Shown piece by piece: positions 1 through 7,137 of a stretch of 38,532 nucleotides of DNA. Position numbers and translations under genes: made by a program. Numbering within the stretch: position 1 is the stretch's first letter; every line of letters starts with the position of its first letter. The notes beneath the pieces were generated by a model that saw only the letters and a program-made list of their open reading frames with translations, made no database searches and had not been told where the DNA came from. This stretch comes from Actinomycetes bacterium (lineage in GTDB: Bacteria > Actinomycetota > Acidimicrobiia > Acidimicrobiales > RAAP-2): positions 1 to 38,532 of the forward strand of contig JAJZMD010000187.1 in assembly GCA_021803085.1 (NCBI GenBank), in the 5' to 3' direction.

Positions 1-63
1 CCCCGCCGGCCCGCCACCCCGCCGGCCAGCCCCGCCGGCCAGCCCCGCCGGCCCGCCGGCCAG
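1..63. repeat. GC-rich tandem repeat downstream of mutM
   Basis: A 13-base unit (CCCCGCCGGCCAG) occurs at 17-29 and 30-42, with longer or degenerate versions at 1-16 and 43-63. It lies just beyond the mutM stop codon. No open frame or recognisable RNA is seen here. It may continue to the left of the window. Confidence 0.6.
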
Positions 64-77
64 CCCCGGGACCGTTG

Positions 78-980
78 TCAGATCTGGCAGTGCTCGCAGT
101 AGAACGTCGAGCGCCCGCCCACCTTCGCCCGCACGATCGGGTTCCGGCAGCGCCGGCACGGCGCGCTCTCGCGGTCGTAGACCTGGTGGCTGCCCTGGTA
201 GTCGCCGGCCTCTCCGAAGAGGTCCCGGTACTGCTCGTCGACGAGCGTGGATCCGCGGTGCTTGATCGCCTCGGTGAGGGTCTCGACCATCGCGCGGTAG
301 AGACGGCGCACCTCGGTCGCCGACAGCCCGTCGGAGGTCCGGTCGTACCGGAGCCCCGCACTGAAGAGGATCTCGTCGGAGTACAGGTTGCCGATCCCCG
401 CGACGAACTCCTGGTCCATGAGGAGGGACTTGAGCCCGGCCCGGTGCCTCCGCAAGAGCACGCCGAAGCGGTCCCAGCTCATCATGTCCTCGATCGGGTC
501 GAACCCCAGGTGCGCGAGCTCGGGCACCTGACGTCGAAGGGCCGCGCCGTCCCCGGTCGCCATCCCCACCGGCAGCGACGAGCCGTTGGCCGCGGGGCCG
601 TCGGGGAGCGGGCTGGAGACGAACATCTCGCCGAACGTGCGGGGGTCCACGTAGCGCAGCTCGCCCCCCTGGGAGAAGACGATCACCACGTGCGTGTGCT
701 TGGGCTTCGGCTCCTTCGCGCTCTTCACACGCAGCAACTGGCCGCTCATGCCGAGGTGGATGACGAGCGTGTCCTTGCTGTCGAGGGTGAGCAGGAGGTA
801 CTTCCCGAGCCTCCCCACCGACTTGATCGTGCAGCCCTCGAGCAGCCCCCGGAAGTGCTTCGCGCTCGGGTGCCGCCGGACCGACCGGCCGTTCGTGACG
901 GAGACCGACTTGATCTTCTTGCTGACGACCTCCTTGGCCAGGTCCTGGCGGAGGGTCTCGACCTCGGGAAGCTCAGGCAC
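78..980 (-). CDS. mutM: formamidopyrimidine-DNA glycosylase (Fpg/MutM)
   Basis: Base-excision-repair enzyme that removes 8-oxoguanine and other oxidised purines and nicks the abasic site. The 300-residue protein starts V-PELPEVETL, giving the family's Pro-2 nucleophile and Glu-3. It ends in a four-cysteine zinc finger (Cys 275, 278, 295, 298) with the usual C-x2-C spacing. The GTG start at 980 is the only one that places Pro at position 2. It overlaps the last 8 bases of rnc, so translation is probably coupled. It is the last gene of the minus-strand rsmD-to-mutM run; rnc-mutM adjacency is common in actinobacteria. Length is close to the family norm, with a slightly long middle loop (about residues 145-165). 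Confidence 0.97.
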   Translation of the reverse strand: MPELPEVETLRQDLAKEVVSKKIKSVSVTNGRSVRRHPSAKHFRGLLEGCTIKSVGRLGKYLLLTLDSKDTLVIHLGMSGQLLRVKSAKEPKPKHTHVVIVFSQGGELRYVDPRTFGEMFVSSPLPDGPAANGSSLPVGMATGDGAALRRQVPELAHLGFDPIEDMMSWDRFGVLLRRHRAGLKSLLMDQEFVAGIGNLYSDEILFSAGLRYDRTSDGLSATEVRRLYRAMVETLTEAIKHRGSTLVDEQYRDLFGEAGDYQGSHQVYDRESAPCRRCRNPIVRAKVGGRSTFYCEHCQI

Positions 981-1668
981 GCCGCAGCCCCGCCAGGGCC
1001 TGACGAGCAGCCTCCTGCTCGGCGTCCTTCTTCGTCCCCCCGGCGCCGGCGCCACGTTGCACGCCGTTCACGAAGACCACGGCCTCGAACTGGCGGTCGT
1101 GGTCGGGTCCGGTGCCGACCACGACGTAGCGGGGGATCCCGTCGCCGTGGCGCACGGTGAGCTCCTGGAGCAGTCCTTTCTGGTCGAAGCCGTCGGGCTC
1201 TGCCGCCGCCCGCTCGATGCGGGACCCCAGGTGCCCGAGGATCACGCGCTCGGCCGCGGCCCACCCCGCGTCGAGGTAGACGGCGCCGATCACCGCCTCC
1301 AGCGAGTCGGCCAGGATCGACGGCTTCGTCCGGCCTCCTGACGCCTCTTCGCCCTTGCCGAGAAGGAGCGCGTCTCCGACGCCGAGCTGCTCGGCGACCT
1401 CCGCGAGCACCCGGGCGTTCACGACCGCGGCCCGGACCTTTGCGAGCTCGCCCTCGGGCATCTCGGGGAAGCGCCGGTAGCAGTACTCGGCGACCACCAG
1501 TCCGAGGACGGCGTCACCCAGGAATTCGAGCCGCTCGTTCGACGGCAGGCCTCCTTGCTCCGCGCACCAGCTGCGGTGCGACACCGCCTGCTGGAGCAGA
1601 GACGGTGCCGCGAGCTCGTGCCCCAGACGTCCCGCCAACGTCGATGCGCCGTCGGTGATGCCCTCCAC
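973..1668 (-). CDS. rnc: ribonuclease III
   Basis: Endoribonuclease that cuts double-stranded RNA in rRNA precursors and some mRNAs. The 231-residue protein has the catalytic signature NERLEFLGDAVLG in its first third and the second acidic motif DSLEAVIGAVYLD. A C-terminal dsRNA-binding domain starts at DQKGLLQEL and carries the GTKKDAEQEAA helix. The chosen start is GTG at 1668, 10 bases after the acpP stop. The frame is open further upstream, but that part lies inside acpP and has no family similarity. The gene overlaps mutM downstream by 8 bases. Confidence 0.96.
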   Translation of the reverse strand: MEGITDGASTLAGRLGHELAAPSLLQQAVSHRSWCAEQGGLPSNERLEFLGDAVLGLVVAEYCYRRFPEMPEGELAKVRAAVVNARVLAEVAEQLGVGDALLLGKGEEASGGRTKPSILADSLEAVIGAVYLDAGWAAAERVILGHLGSRIERAAAEPDGFDQKGLLQELTVRHGDGIPRYVVVGTGPDHDRQFEAVVFVNGVQRGAGAGGTKKDAEQEAARQALAGLRRA

Positions 1669-1678
1669 GTGGGCTCGG

Positions 1679-1975
1679 TCAGCTCTCTCCGAGCTTGGCG
1701 ACGACATAGTCGACGGCGTCACGGACGGTCCGCAGGTCCTCCAGGTCTTCGTCATCGATCCGGAACCCGACAGTGCGCTCCCCCAGCTCCTCCTCGAGCG
1801 CCTCGACGAGCTCGATGAGCGCCAGGGAGTCTGCGTCGAGGTCCTCAGCGAACGACGACCCCTCGCTGATGCGGGACGGGTCGGTCTCCAAGATGTCGGC
1901 GAGCTGGTCCCTCACGAGCTCGAAGACGGCTTGGCGGTCGAGCGGACCTCGCTCGGTGTGGGTCTCAGCGGGCAC
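1679..1975 (-). CDS. acpP: acyl carrier protein
   Basis: Carrier of growing acyl chains in type II fatty-acid synthesis. Ser-50 in the DADSLAL motif is the expected 4'-phosphopantetheine attachment site. The protein is strongly acidic. The GTG start at 1975 is preceded by GAGGAG at good spacing. At 98 residues it is longer than the usual 77-85: it has an N-terminal extension of about 12 residues and extra residues (ERTVGFRIDDEDL) between helices II and III. It lies between plsX and rnc, and the plsX product uses acyl-ACP as substrate. The 4'-phosphopantetheine itself derives from CoA, made by coaD upstream in the same run. Confidence 0.95.
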   Translation of the reverse strand: MPAETHTERGPLDRQAVFELVRDQLADILETDPSRISEGSSFAEDLDADSLALIELVEALEEELGERTVGFRIDDEDLEDLRTVRDAVDYVVAKLGES

Positions 1976-2010
1976 GACGGCTCCTCGCTCGAGGTTCGGA
2001 CGCAGGGATG

Positions 2011-3087
2011 TTACCGAGACCCGAGTATGCCAGGAGCGCCGCCCGGCTCGAACCCTTCGGCGCGGGCGCTCCCGACGGCGCCTGCGAGGAGCGCCGCGAG
2101 GTCACGCCCGGCCAGTTCGTGGGCGACCCGGACGGCGTTGTGCATGGCCGTCGCGCTGGAGGACCCGTGGCTGATGACGCAGATCCCGTCGACTCCGAGG
2201 AGCATGGCGCCCCCGGTGTTCTCCGGGTCGAGCTGGGCGGCGATGGGGAGCAGGTGCGGGAGGAGGACCTCGGACGCGGCGGTCGTCTGGTCGTCGGTCC
2301 TGAACACGTCGAAGAGGGTGTGGACGATGAAGCGGAGGGCACCCTCCAGGGCCTTCAGGGTGACGTTGCCCGTGAACCCGTCGGTCACCACCACGTCGGC
2401 AGCGCTCGGCAGGAGGTCCCGGCCCTCCACGTTGCCCACGAACCGCACCCCCGCCCCTGCCGCCAGCACGCCGTGGGCCTCCTTCACGAGGGACGTCCCC
2501 TTGCTGGCCTCCTCGCCGATCGAGAGAAGGGCCACCGAGGGGTCGTCGACGCCGTAGCGGGCGGCCGCGTACGCAGTGCCCATCTGGGCGAACTGGACGA
2601 GCATGGCGCTGGTGCACTCCGCGTTCGCGCCCGAGTCGACGAGCACCGCCGGCGCGCGGCCGATCCGCGGCAGCGGCGTCGCGATGCACGGTCTGATCAC
2701 GCCGGAGAGGCGCCCCATCCTGAGCAGGGCCGAGGCCATCGTCGCCCCGGTGTTGCCGGCGCTCACCATCGCCGAGGCCGCGCCGTCGCGCACGAGCTCG
2801 GCGGCCCGCACGAGCGAGGAGTCCTTCTTCCGGCGGACCGACTGGGCAGGGTCCTCGTCCATGCCGATGACCTCGGCAGCCTCGACCACCTCCAGGTCGC
2901 CGGTGTCGCCGAGGAGCCCCGGGGGTCCGACGAGCACCACCGGGATCCCCTCTTCTGCGGCTTTGCGCGCCCCGGCGACGATCTCGGCGGGGGCCTTGTC
3001 CCCGCCCATGGCATCGACCGCGACCGGGAGCGAGGCCAGGGGAACGGCGCGCGCAGCCGGCCCCCTCGAACCGGTGCGGCGCGTCAC
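2011..3087 (-). CDS. plsX: phosphate acyltransferase PlsX
   Basis: Converts acyl-ACP to acyl-phosphate, the acyl donor for the first step of phospholipid synthesis. The 358-residue protein opens with the family motif VAVDAMGGDKAP. Other conserved stretches are VSAGNTGATMA, LVDSGAN, the GNVEGRD motif and VTDGFTGNV. Its GTG start at 3087 is one base after the rpmF stop, so it is almost certainly cotranscribed with rpmF. It is followed after 35 bases by acpP. The rpmF-plsX-acpP-rnc order is widely conserved in bacteria. The start gives a tail of about 20 residues before the first beta strand; a slightly later start is possible. Confidence 0.96.
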   Translation of the reverse strand: MTRRTGSRGPAARAVPLASLPVAVDAMGGDKAPAEIVAGARKAAEEGIPVVLVGPPGLLGDTGDLEVVEAAEVIGMDEDPAQSVRRKKDSSLVRAAELVRDGAASAMVSAGNTGATMASALLRMGRLSGVIRPCIATPLPRIGRAPAVLVDSGANAECTSAMLVQFAQMGTAYAAARYGVDDPSVALLSIGEEASKGTSLVKEAHGVLAAGAGVRFVGNVEGRDLLPSAADVVVTDGFTGNVTLKALEGALRFIVHTLFDVFRTDDQTTAASEVLLPHLLPIAAQLDPENTGGAMLLGVDGICVISHGSSSATAMHNAVRVAHELAGRDLAALLAGAVGSARAEGFEPGGAPGILGSR

Positions 3088-3088
3088 G

Positions 3089-3268
3089 TCAGTCGACCTC
3101 CACCGCCTGGCGCCCCTTGTACCAACCGCAGTTCGGGCACACCACGTGCGGCAGCTTCGCCTGGTGGCAATGGGGGCAGACGCTGCGAGGGGGCACCTCG
3201 AGGCGCCAGTTGGCGGCGCGTCGGCTCCTGCCCTTCGCCTTCGATGTCTTCTTCTTCGGGACGGCCAT
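3089..3268 (-). CDS. rpmF: 50S ribosomal protein L32
   Basis: Small ribosomal protein of 59 residues. It begins MAVPKKKTSKAKGRSRR, a classic L32 N terminus, and carries a zinc ribbon made by CPHC (Cys 31 and 34) and CPNC (Cys 44 and 47). ATG is at 3268; no strong Shine-Dalgarno sequence is visible. The 123 bases upstream, to the end of the DUF177 gene, hold no gene. DUF177-rpmF-plsX is a conserved neighbourhood. The presence of all four cysteines marks this as the zinc-binding (C+) form of L32. Confidence 0.96.
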   Translation of the reverse strand: MAVPKKKTSKAKGRSRRAANWRLEVPPRSVCPHCHQAKLPHVVCPNCGWYKGRQAVEVD

Positions 3269-3391
3269 CGTCGATGCGCTCCAGGTCCGTGCCGGCCACG
3301 TCGGCCGGCGAGCTGGTGCCCCCGGGGCCTTCCCGGGCAGCTCGGCTCCGGGGGTGCGCCAGCAGGGACGCCGGGTCGGTGCGCGCGGGGG

Positions 3392-3928
3392 CTACTGGGC
3401 GGACCGGAGCACGTCGAGGTTAGCCCACCGCGGGTCGCTGGGCGCCTCGCACTCGCAGGCCTCCTCGTTGCGGTCGCAGCCGCAGTACGGGCAGAGCCCT
3501 CGGCAGCCCTCCCGGCACAGCGGAGCGAGCGGCAGCTCGAGGACGACCGCGTCCCGCACCATCGGGCCGAGGTCGAGCTCGTCGTCGACGATCGGGTACG
3601 CGTCGTCGTCGTCGGGGTCGCCGTAGCGGGCACCAGGCTCGGTGAACCGCTCCCGCACGGGGATGCGGAGCATCCCCCCGACGGGCGACGCGCACCGGCG
3701 GCACAGCCCCGTCCACGGCGCGGCGACCGTTCCCGTCACCATCACGCCGCCTGAGAAGGACTCGAGGGTGACCTCGCAGATGGCTTCGGCGCCTCGAGGG
3801 ACCGTGCTGTCGGCCGGAGAGCGCGAGACGATCACGGCCTCCGGGTCCACCGGCCCGGTGCGCACCTCGTGCCACCGGGTGCCCAGCACCCTGCGGAGCC
3901 TGGCCACGTGCACCACGAACGGGTCCAC
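3392..3928 (-). CDS. yceD: DUF177 (YceD-family) protein
   Basis: Member of the YceD/DUF177 family, almost always found next to rpmF. In some bacteria the family is linked to 23S rRNA accumulation; its exact role is unclear. The 178-residue protein has the central CRRC pair (about residues 75-78) and a C-terminal cysteine cluster with CREGC, CPYCGC and CEC, which could bind a metal. The GTG start at 3928 is supported by a very strong ribosome-binding site (AAAGGAGG, 5 bases upstream). The family assignment is firm; the biochemical role is not known from sequence. Confidence 0.92.
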   Translation of the reverse strand: MDPFVVHVARLRRVLGTRWHEVRTGPVDPEAVIVSRSPADSTVPRGAEAICEVTLESFSGGVMVTGTVAAPWTGLCRRCASPVGGMLRIPVRERFTEPGARYGDPDDDDAYPIVDDELDLGPMVRDAVVLELPLAPLCREGCRGLCPYCGCDRNEEACECEAPSDPRWANLDVLRSAQ

Positions 3929-3969
3929 CTGTACCTCCTTTCCTGCCCGCGAGCGGGCAGCGTGCCCGC

Positions 3970-4551
3970 CTATGCGAGGTCCTGGTCGAAGAAGCCCGGC
4001 TCCTCTCCCTCCGGGGAAGCCGCCTGGGCGGGTGGAGCGGCGGAGACGGTCGCCTGCAGCTTCTCGCGACCGGCGCGCACCGTTCTCGTGATCCTGTCCA
4101 GCACGATCTCCATCCCCGCCAACTTCTGGTCGCAGTAGTCCTCGGCTTCGTGGCGCAGCCGGCGCGCCTCTTCGTTGGCGTCGTCGAGGATGCGCTGGGC
4201 GACCAGGTTCGCCTGTCGGACCATCTCCGAGCGCGAGACCATGTGCTCTGCCCGCGCCCGGACGTCCGCCATCAGCGCCTCCGCCTCGCGCGAGCGGTCG
4301 GCGAGGAACTCCTCTTTCTCCCGCAGGAGCCAGCGTGCCTGGCGCAGCTCGTCGGGGAGCCGATCGAGGGCCGCCTGCAGCACTTCCAACAGCTCCTCGC
4401 GCGACACGAGCACCGACGCGGAGAGCGGCATCGCCTTCGCGCCGCTCACGACGTCGAACGCCCGACGGATCAGCTCCTCCGTCCCGAGCTGTTCGTCGGT
4501 CCGGACCGATCCGCCGTCGTCGCCGTGCGCGTGCTCGAACACGTCCGTCAC
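3970..4551 (-). CDS. sepIVA: SepIVA-like DivIVA-domain coiled-coil protein
   Basis: A 193-residue, highly charged protein with no membrane segment. From about residue 50 to 165 it is a long helical, coiled-coil-like region (EELLEVLQAALDRL, then REKEEFLADRSREAE, then RRLRHEAEDYCDQKL). In mycobacteria the gene beside DUF177 encodes SepIVA, an essential septation and cell-envelope factor of the DivIVA superfamily. Position and architecture suggest the same role here. The GTG start at 4551 overlaps the coaD stop (GTGA), indicating coupling. The C-terminal 25 residues are Pro/Ala/Glu-rich and probably disordered. The homology call rests on neighbourhood and the conserved AEDYCDQKLAGMEIVL stretch. 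Confidence 0.8.
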   Translation of the reverse strand: MTDVFEHAHGDDGGSVRTDEQLGTEELIRRAFDVVSGAKAMPLSASVLVSREELLEVLQAALDRLPDELRQARWLLREKEEFLADRSREAEALMADVRARAEHMVSRSEMVRQANLVAQRILDDANEEARRLRHEAEDYCDQKLAGMEIVLDRITRTVRAGREKLQATVSAAPPAQAASPEGEEPGFFDQDLA

Positions 4552-5087
4552 GATGCTGTCGTCCCGCTTCTTCCGGCCAATTCCTCTTCTTCCGGCCAGC
4601 CCGGTGTCCGGCCGGAGAACTTCGCCTCGAACCGCAACCCCACGGGCTTCGGCACGAACGCGGAGATGTCACCACCGAACCTGGCGACCTCCCGCAACAG
4701 TCTCGAAGCGATGAAGGAGTACTGCGCGCTCGTCGGGATGAAGATGGTCTCCACCCCCGAGAGCTGGCGGTTCATCTGGGCCATCTGCAGCTCGTTCTCG
4801 AAGTCCGACACGGCGCGCAGCCCCCGCACGATCGTCGACGCGCCGACTTCACGCGCGACGGTCACCACCAGGGTCGCCACGCCGACGATCCGCACGCTGT
4901 CCAGGTGCGCGAGCGATTCCTCGAGCATGTCGGTGCGTTCGTCGATCGTGAAGAGCGGCCTGCCCTTCTGCGGGTTCCGGAGCGCGGCGACCACGACCTC
5001 GTCGAACAGGCGGGACGCCCGCTCGACGACTTCGAGATGGCCGTTGTGGAACGGGTCGAACGACCCCGGGAAGAGGGCGACGCTCAC
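4548..5087 (-). CDS. coaD: phosphopantetheine adenylyltransferase
   Basis: Fourth step of CoA synthesis: transfers AMP from ATP to 4'-phosphopantetheine. The 179-residue protein has the nucleotidyltransferase motif GSFDPFHNGH near its N terminus (residues 8-17) and the second conserved block SAQYSFIASRLLREVA near residue 130. The GTG start at 5087 overlaps the rsmD stop (GTGA). RsmD-CoaD pairing is very common in bacteria. The last 20 or so residues (Glu-rich) extend beyond the family core. Confidence 0.96.
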   Translation of the reverse strand: MSVALFPGSFDPFHNGHLEVVERASRLFDEVVVAALRNPQKGRPLFTIDERTDMLEESLAHLDSVRIVGVATLVVTVAREVGASTIVRGLRAVSDFENELQMAQMNRQLSGVETIFIPTSAQYSFIASRLLREVARFGGDISAFVPKPVGLRFEAKFSGRTPGWPEEEELAGRSGTTAS

Positions 5088-5638
5088 GACCGCCACCTGC
5101 GCGCGCGGGCCGCCGGTGCGTCGGACATGCGGGCCACGGTCACGAGCGTACCGCCGTAGCGGCGCGACCTCGCGACCATCCAGCCCGCGGGCAGCTCGAG
5201 GGCCGACCCCGACTCGAGCACGGCGACCTCCGCCTCGAGCAGCGAGAGAAGGGTGCTCCAGTCGGCGAACGCGTACGGGGGATCGCACAGCGCCAGGTCG
5301 ACGTGGGGGGCGCGCCCCAGCCAACCCGGAAGCTCCGCTCGCACGAGCGACGCTGCAGGCGACGCCAGGCCGGTGGCGGCGAGGTTCGTCCGGACCGCGG
5401 CGAGCGCCGCGGCGTCGTGGTCGACGAAGGTCGCGGCGGCTGCCCCCCGCGAGAGCGCCTCGACGCCCAGGGCGCCGCTGCCGCAGAACAGGTCGAGCAC
5501 CGAAGCGCCCTCGACGCCGCCCATCGAGCCCAGCACGTCGAAGATCGCCTCACGCACCCGGTCCGAGGTGGGCCGCACGCCGCCTGGCAGGCGGGCTGGG
5601 AGCCGGCGCCCCCGGCTCGAGCCGGCAATGACGCGCAC
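5084..5638 (-). CDS. rsmD: 16S rRNA (guanine966-N2)-methyltransferase RsmD
   Basis: SAM-dependent enzyme that methylates G966 of 16S rRNA. The 184-residue protein starts VRVIAGSSRGRRL. It has the family block RPTSDRVREAIFDVLGS, the SAM-binding loop VLDLFCGSGALGVEALSRG and the catalytic DPPY motif (ALCDPPYAF). The GTG start at 5638 fits the family N terminus; the long open frame upstream of it is antisense to the MFS gene. First gene of the rsmD-to-mutM run. Only 60 bases separate it from the divergent MFS gene, so both promoters must lie there. Confidence 0.95.
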   Translation of the reverse strand: MRVIAGSSRGRRLPARLPGGVRPTSDRVREAIFDVLGSMGGVEGASVLDLFCGSGALGVEALSRGAAAATFVDHDAAALAAVRTNLAATGLASPAASLVRAELPGWLGRAPHVDLALCDPPYAFADWSTLLSLLEAEVAVLESGSALELPAGWMVARSRRYGGTLVTVARMSDAPAARARRWRS

Positions 5639-5698
5639 GACGCCACGGTACCGCCCGAAGCGCGAGCGGGTGCGCTCACGTGCCAGCCTGTGCACCTG

Positions 5699-7093
5699 AT
5701 GCACGGACCCGCAGAGCCGCCGGCTGAGTTGTCGACCGAAGCACCGCTCGCCGCGCCCCCCGCGGACGGCCACCTCCCCGACGGCCAACTGGCGGACGGC
5801 CACCTCCCCGACGGCCACCTGGCGGACGGGAGCGGGAACGTCACCGAGCGCTCGGTTCGGCGCCGGGACGCCGGCCAGCTCGCGGTGGTCACCTTCTCCC
5901 ATGCGGTCCAGCACGTCTACGTGGCCGGGATGGCCGTGGCGTACCCGTTCGTGATCGCCTCGCTCCACGTGTCCTATGGGACCCTCGGGATCGTGCTCGG
6001 CATCGCGGGCATCGCCGGGGGGCTGCTCCAGGGGCTCGCGGGGTTCGTGAGCAGGGTCTCGTCCCGGATGCTCCTCTCCGTCCAGAACATCGGGATGGCC
6101 GTCGCCAGCGTGCTCGGCGGGATCTCGCCGGGCTTCGCCCTGTTCGGCGCGGCCCGCTGCATCGGCAGCGTGGTCTCCTGGCCGCAGCACCCGGTGGGCA
6201 GCGCGGTGCTCGCCAAGCGGTTCGCGGAGCGCCGCGCCTACGCCCTGTCCTGGCACGTGGCCGGCGGCAGCATCGGCACCGCGGTCACCCCCCTGGCGAT
6301 CGCCGCGCTCATCGCGTCGTACGGCTGGCGGGTCGGCGTGGCCTTCCTCGCCGTACCCCTGACGGTCGGCGGCGTGCTCGTCGCGTGGAAGCTGAAGAGC
6401 ACCGGACCGGAGGGCGGGTCGGGTGCGGAGGGCGACCGGGACGTCATGGGCGCGCCCGGAGAGACGGTCCCGGCGGAGAATGCAGCCGGACAGCCGAAGT
6501 CCGGCCATCTCGACGTCCTGCGCGACATCCTGCGGAGCCGGGAGGCCTTCGGAGCCATGATCGCCGGGACGATCGCGGCCGGTGGGCGCGGCCTGGGCAC
6601 CTTGGCGGTCTTCGTCCCCGCGTACCTGAAGAGCGGGCTCCACCTCCACGCGCTGACCGTCGGGGCGCTGTTCACCGCGCTGCTGGTCGGCAGCATCCTG
6701 GGGCCGGTCATGGCCGGGTACGTGGCTGACCGCGTCGGGCGGCGGCGCGTGCTCGTGGTCGTCTACGTCGTGGGCGCAGCCACCATCGCCGCGTTCGTGA
6801 TGGTCGGCAGCGACCTCTTGGCGCTCGTGGGCGTCGGCGTGATCATGGGGGTCTTCGCCTACTCGGAGTCGCCGCTGCTCCAGGCGGTGTTCGCCGACGG
6901 CCTCACCGGCACGAGCCACCAGGGTGCGTTCGGCTTCTACTTCGCCGTCTCCTACGGCGTCGGCTCGCTCTGGACGATCGCGTTGGGCGAGGTCATCGCC
7001 ACCGTCGGGTTCCACTGGGCCTTCTACGTCATGGCTGCGTCCTTCGTGGCCGCCGCGGCCGTCATCGTGTGGGCGCGCCCGCGTACGACCTGA
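5699..7093 (+). CDS. MFS transporter with repeat-bearing N-terminal tail
   Basis: Major facilitator superfamily protein of 464 residues with about 12 hydrophobic segments in two halves. They are separated by a charged cytoplasmic loop (about residues 235-275) rich in Gly, Glu and Pro. A GYVADRVGRRRVLVVV motif sits at the start of the second-half loop, as expected for the MFS signature. The first 55 residues are hydrophilic and contain a 10-residue repeat (ADGHLPDGQL, ADGHLPDGHL) from a 30-base tandem repeat. ATG 5699 is chosen; an in-frame GTG at 5690 is possible. The substrate cannot be told. It is inserted on the opposite strand between recG and rsmD. Confidence 0.85.
   Translation: MHGPAEPPAELSTEAPLAAPPADGHLPDGQLADGHLPDGHLADGSGNVTERSVRRRDAGQLAVVTFSHAVQHVYVAGMAVAYPFVIASLHVSYGTLGIVLGIAGIAGGLLQGLAGFVSRVSSRMLLSVQNIGMAVASVLGGISPGFALFGAARCIGSVVSWPQHPVGSAVLAKRFAERRAYALSWHVAGGSIGTAVTPLAIAALIASYGWRVGVAFLAVPLTVGGVLVAWKLKSTGPEGGSGAEGDRDVMGAPGETVPAENAAGQPKSGHLDVLRDILRSREAFGAMIAGTIAAGGRGLGTLAVFVPAYLKSGLHLHALTVGALFTALLVGSILGPVMAGYVADRVGRRRVLVVVYVVGAATIAAFVMVGSDLLALVGVGVIMGVFAYSESPLLQAVFADGLTGTSHQGAFGFYFAVSYGVGSLWTIALGEVIATVGFHWAFYVMAASFVAAAAVIVWARPRTT
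5762..5829 (+). repeat. 30-base tandem repeat inside the MFS gene
   Basis: Two nearly identical 30-base copies (5762-5791 and 5792-5821) plus a partial third (5822-5829), all in frame, encode the N-terminal ADGHLPDG-type repeat of the transporter. Confidence 0.8.
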
Positions 7094-7137
7094 CGCTCGG
7101 CCACGGCGCCCAGCCGACGGCGCCCGGGCCAGTGCGC

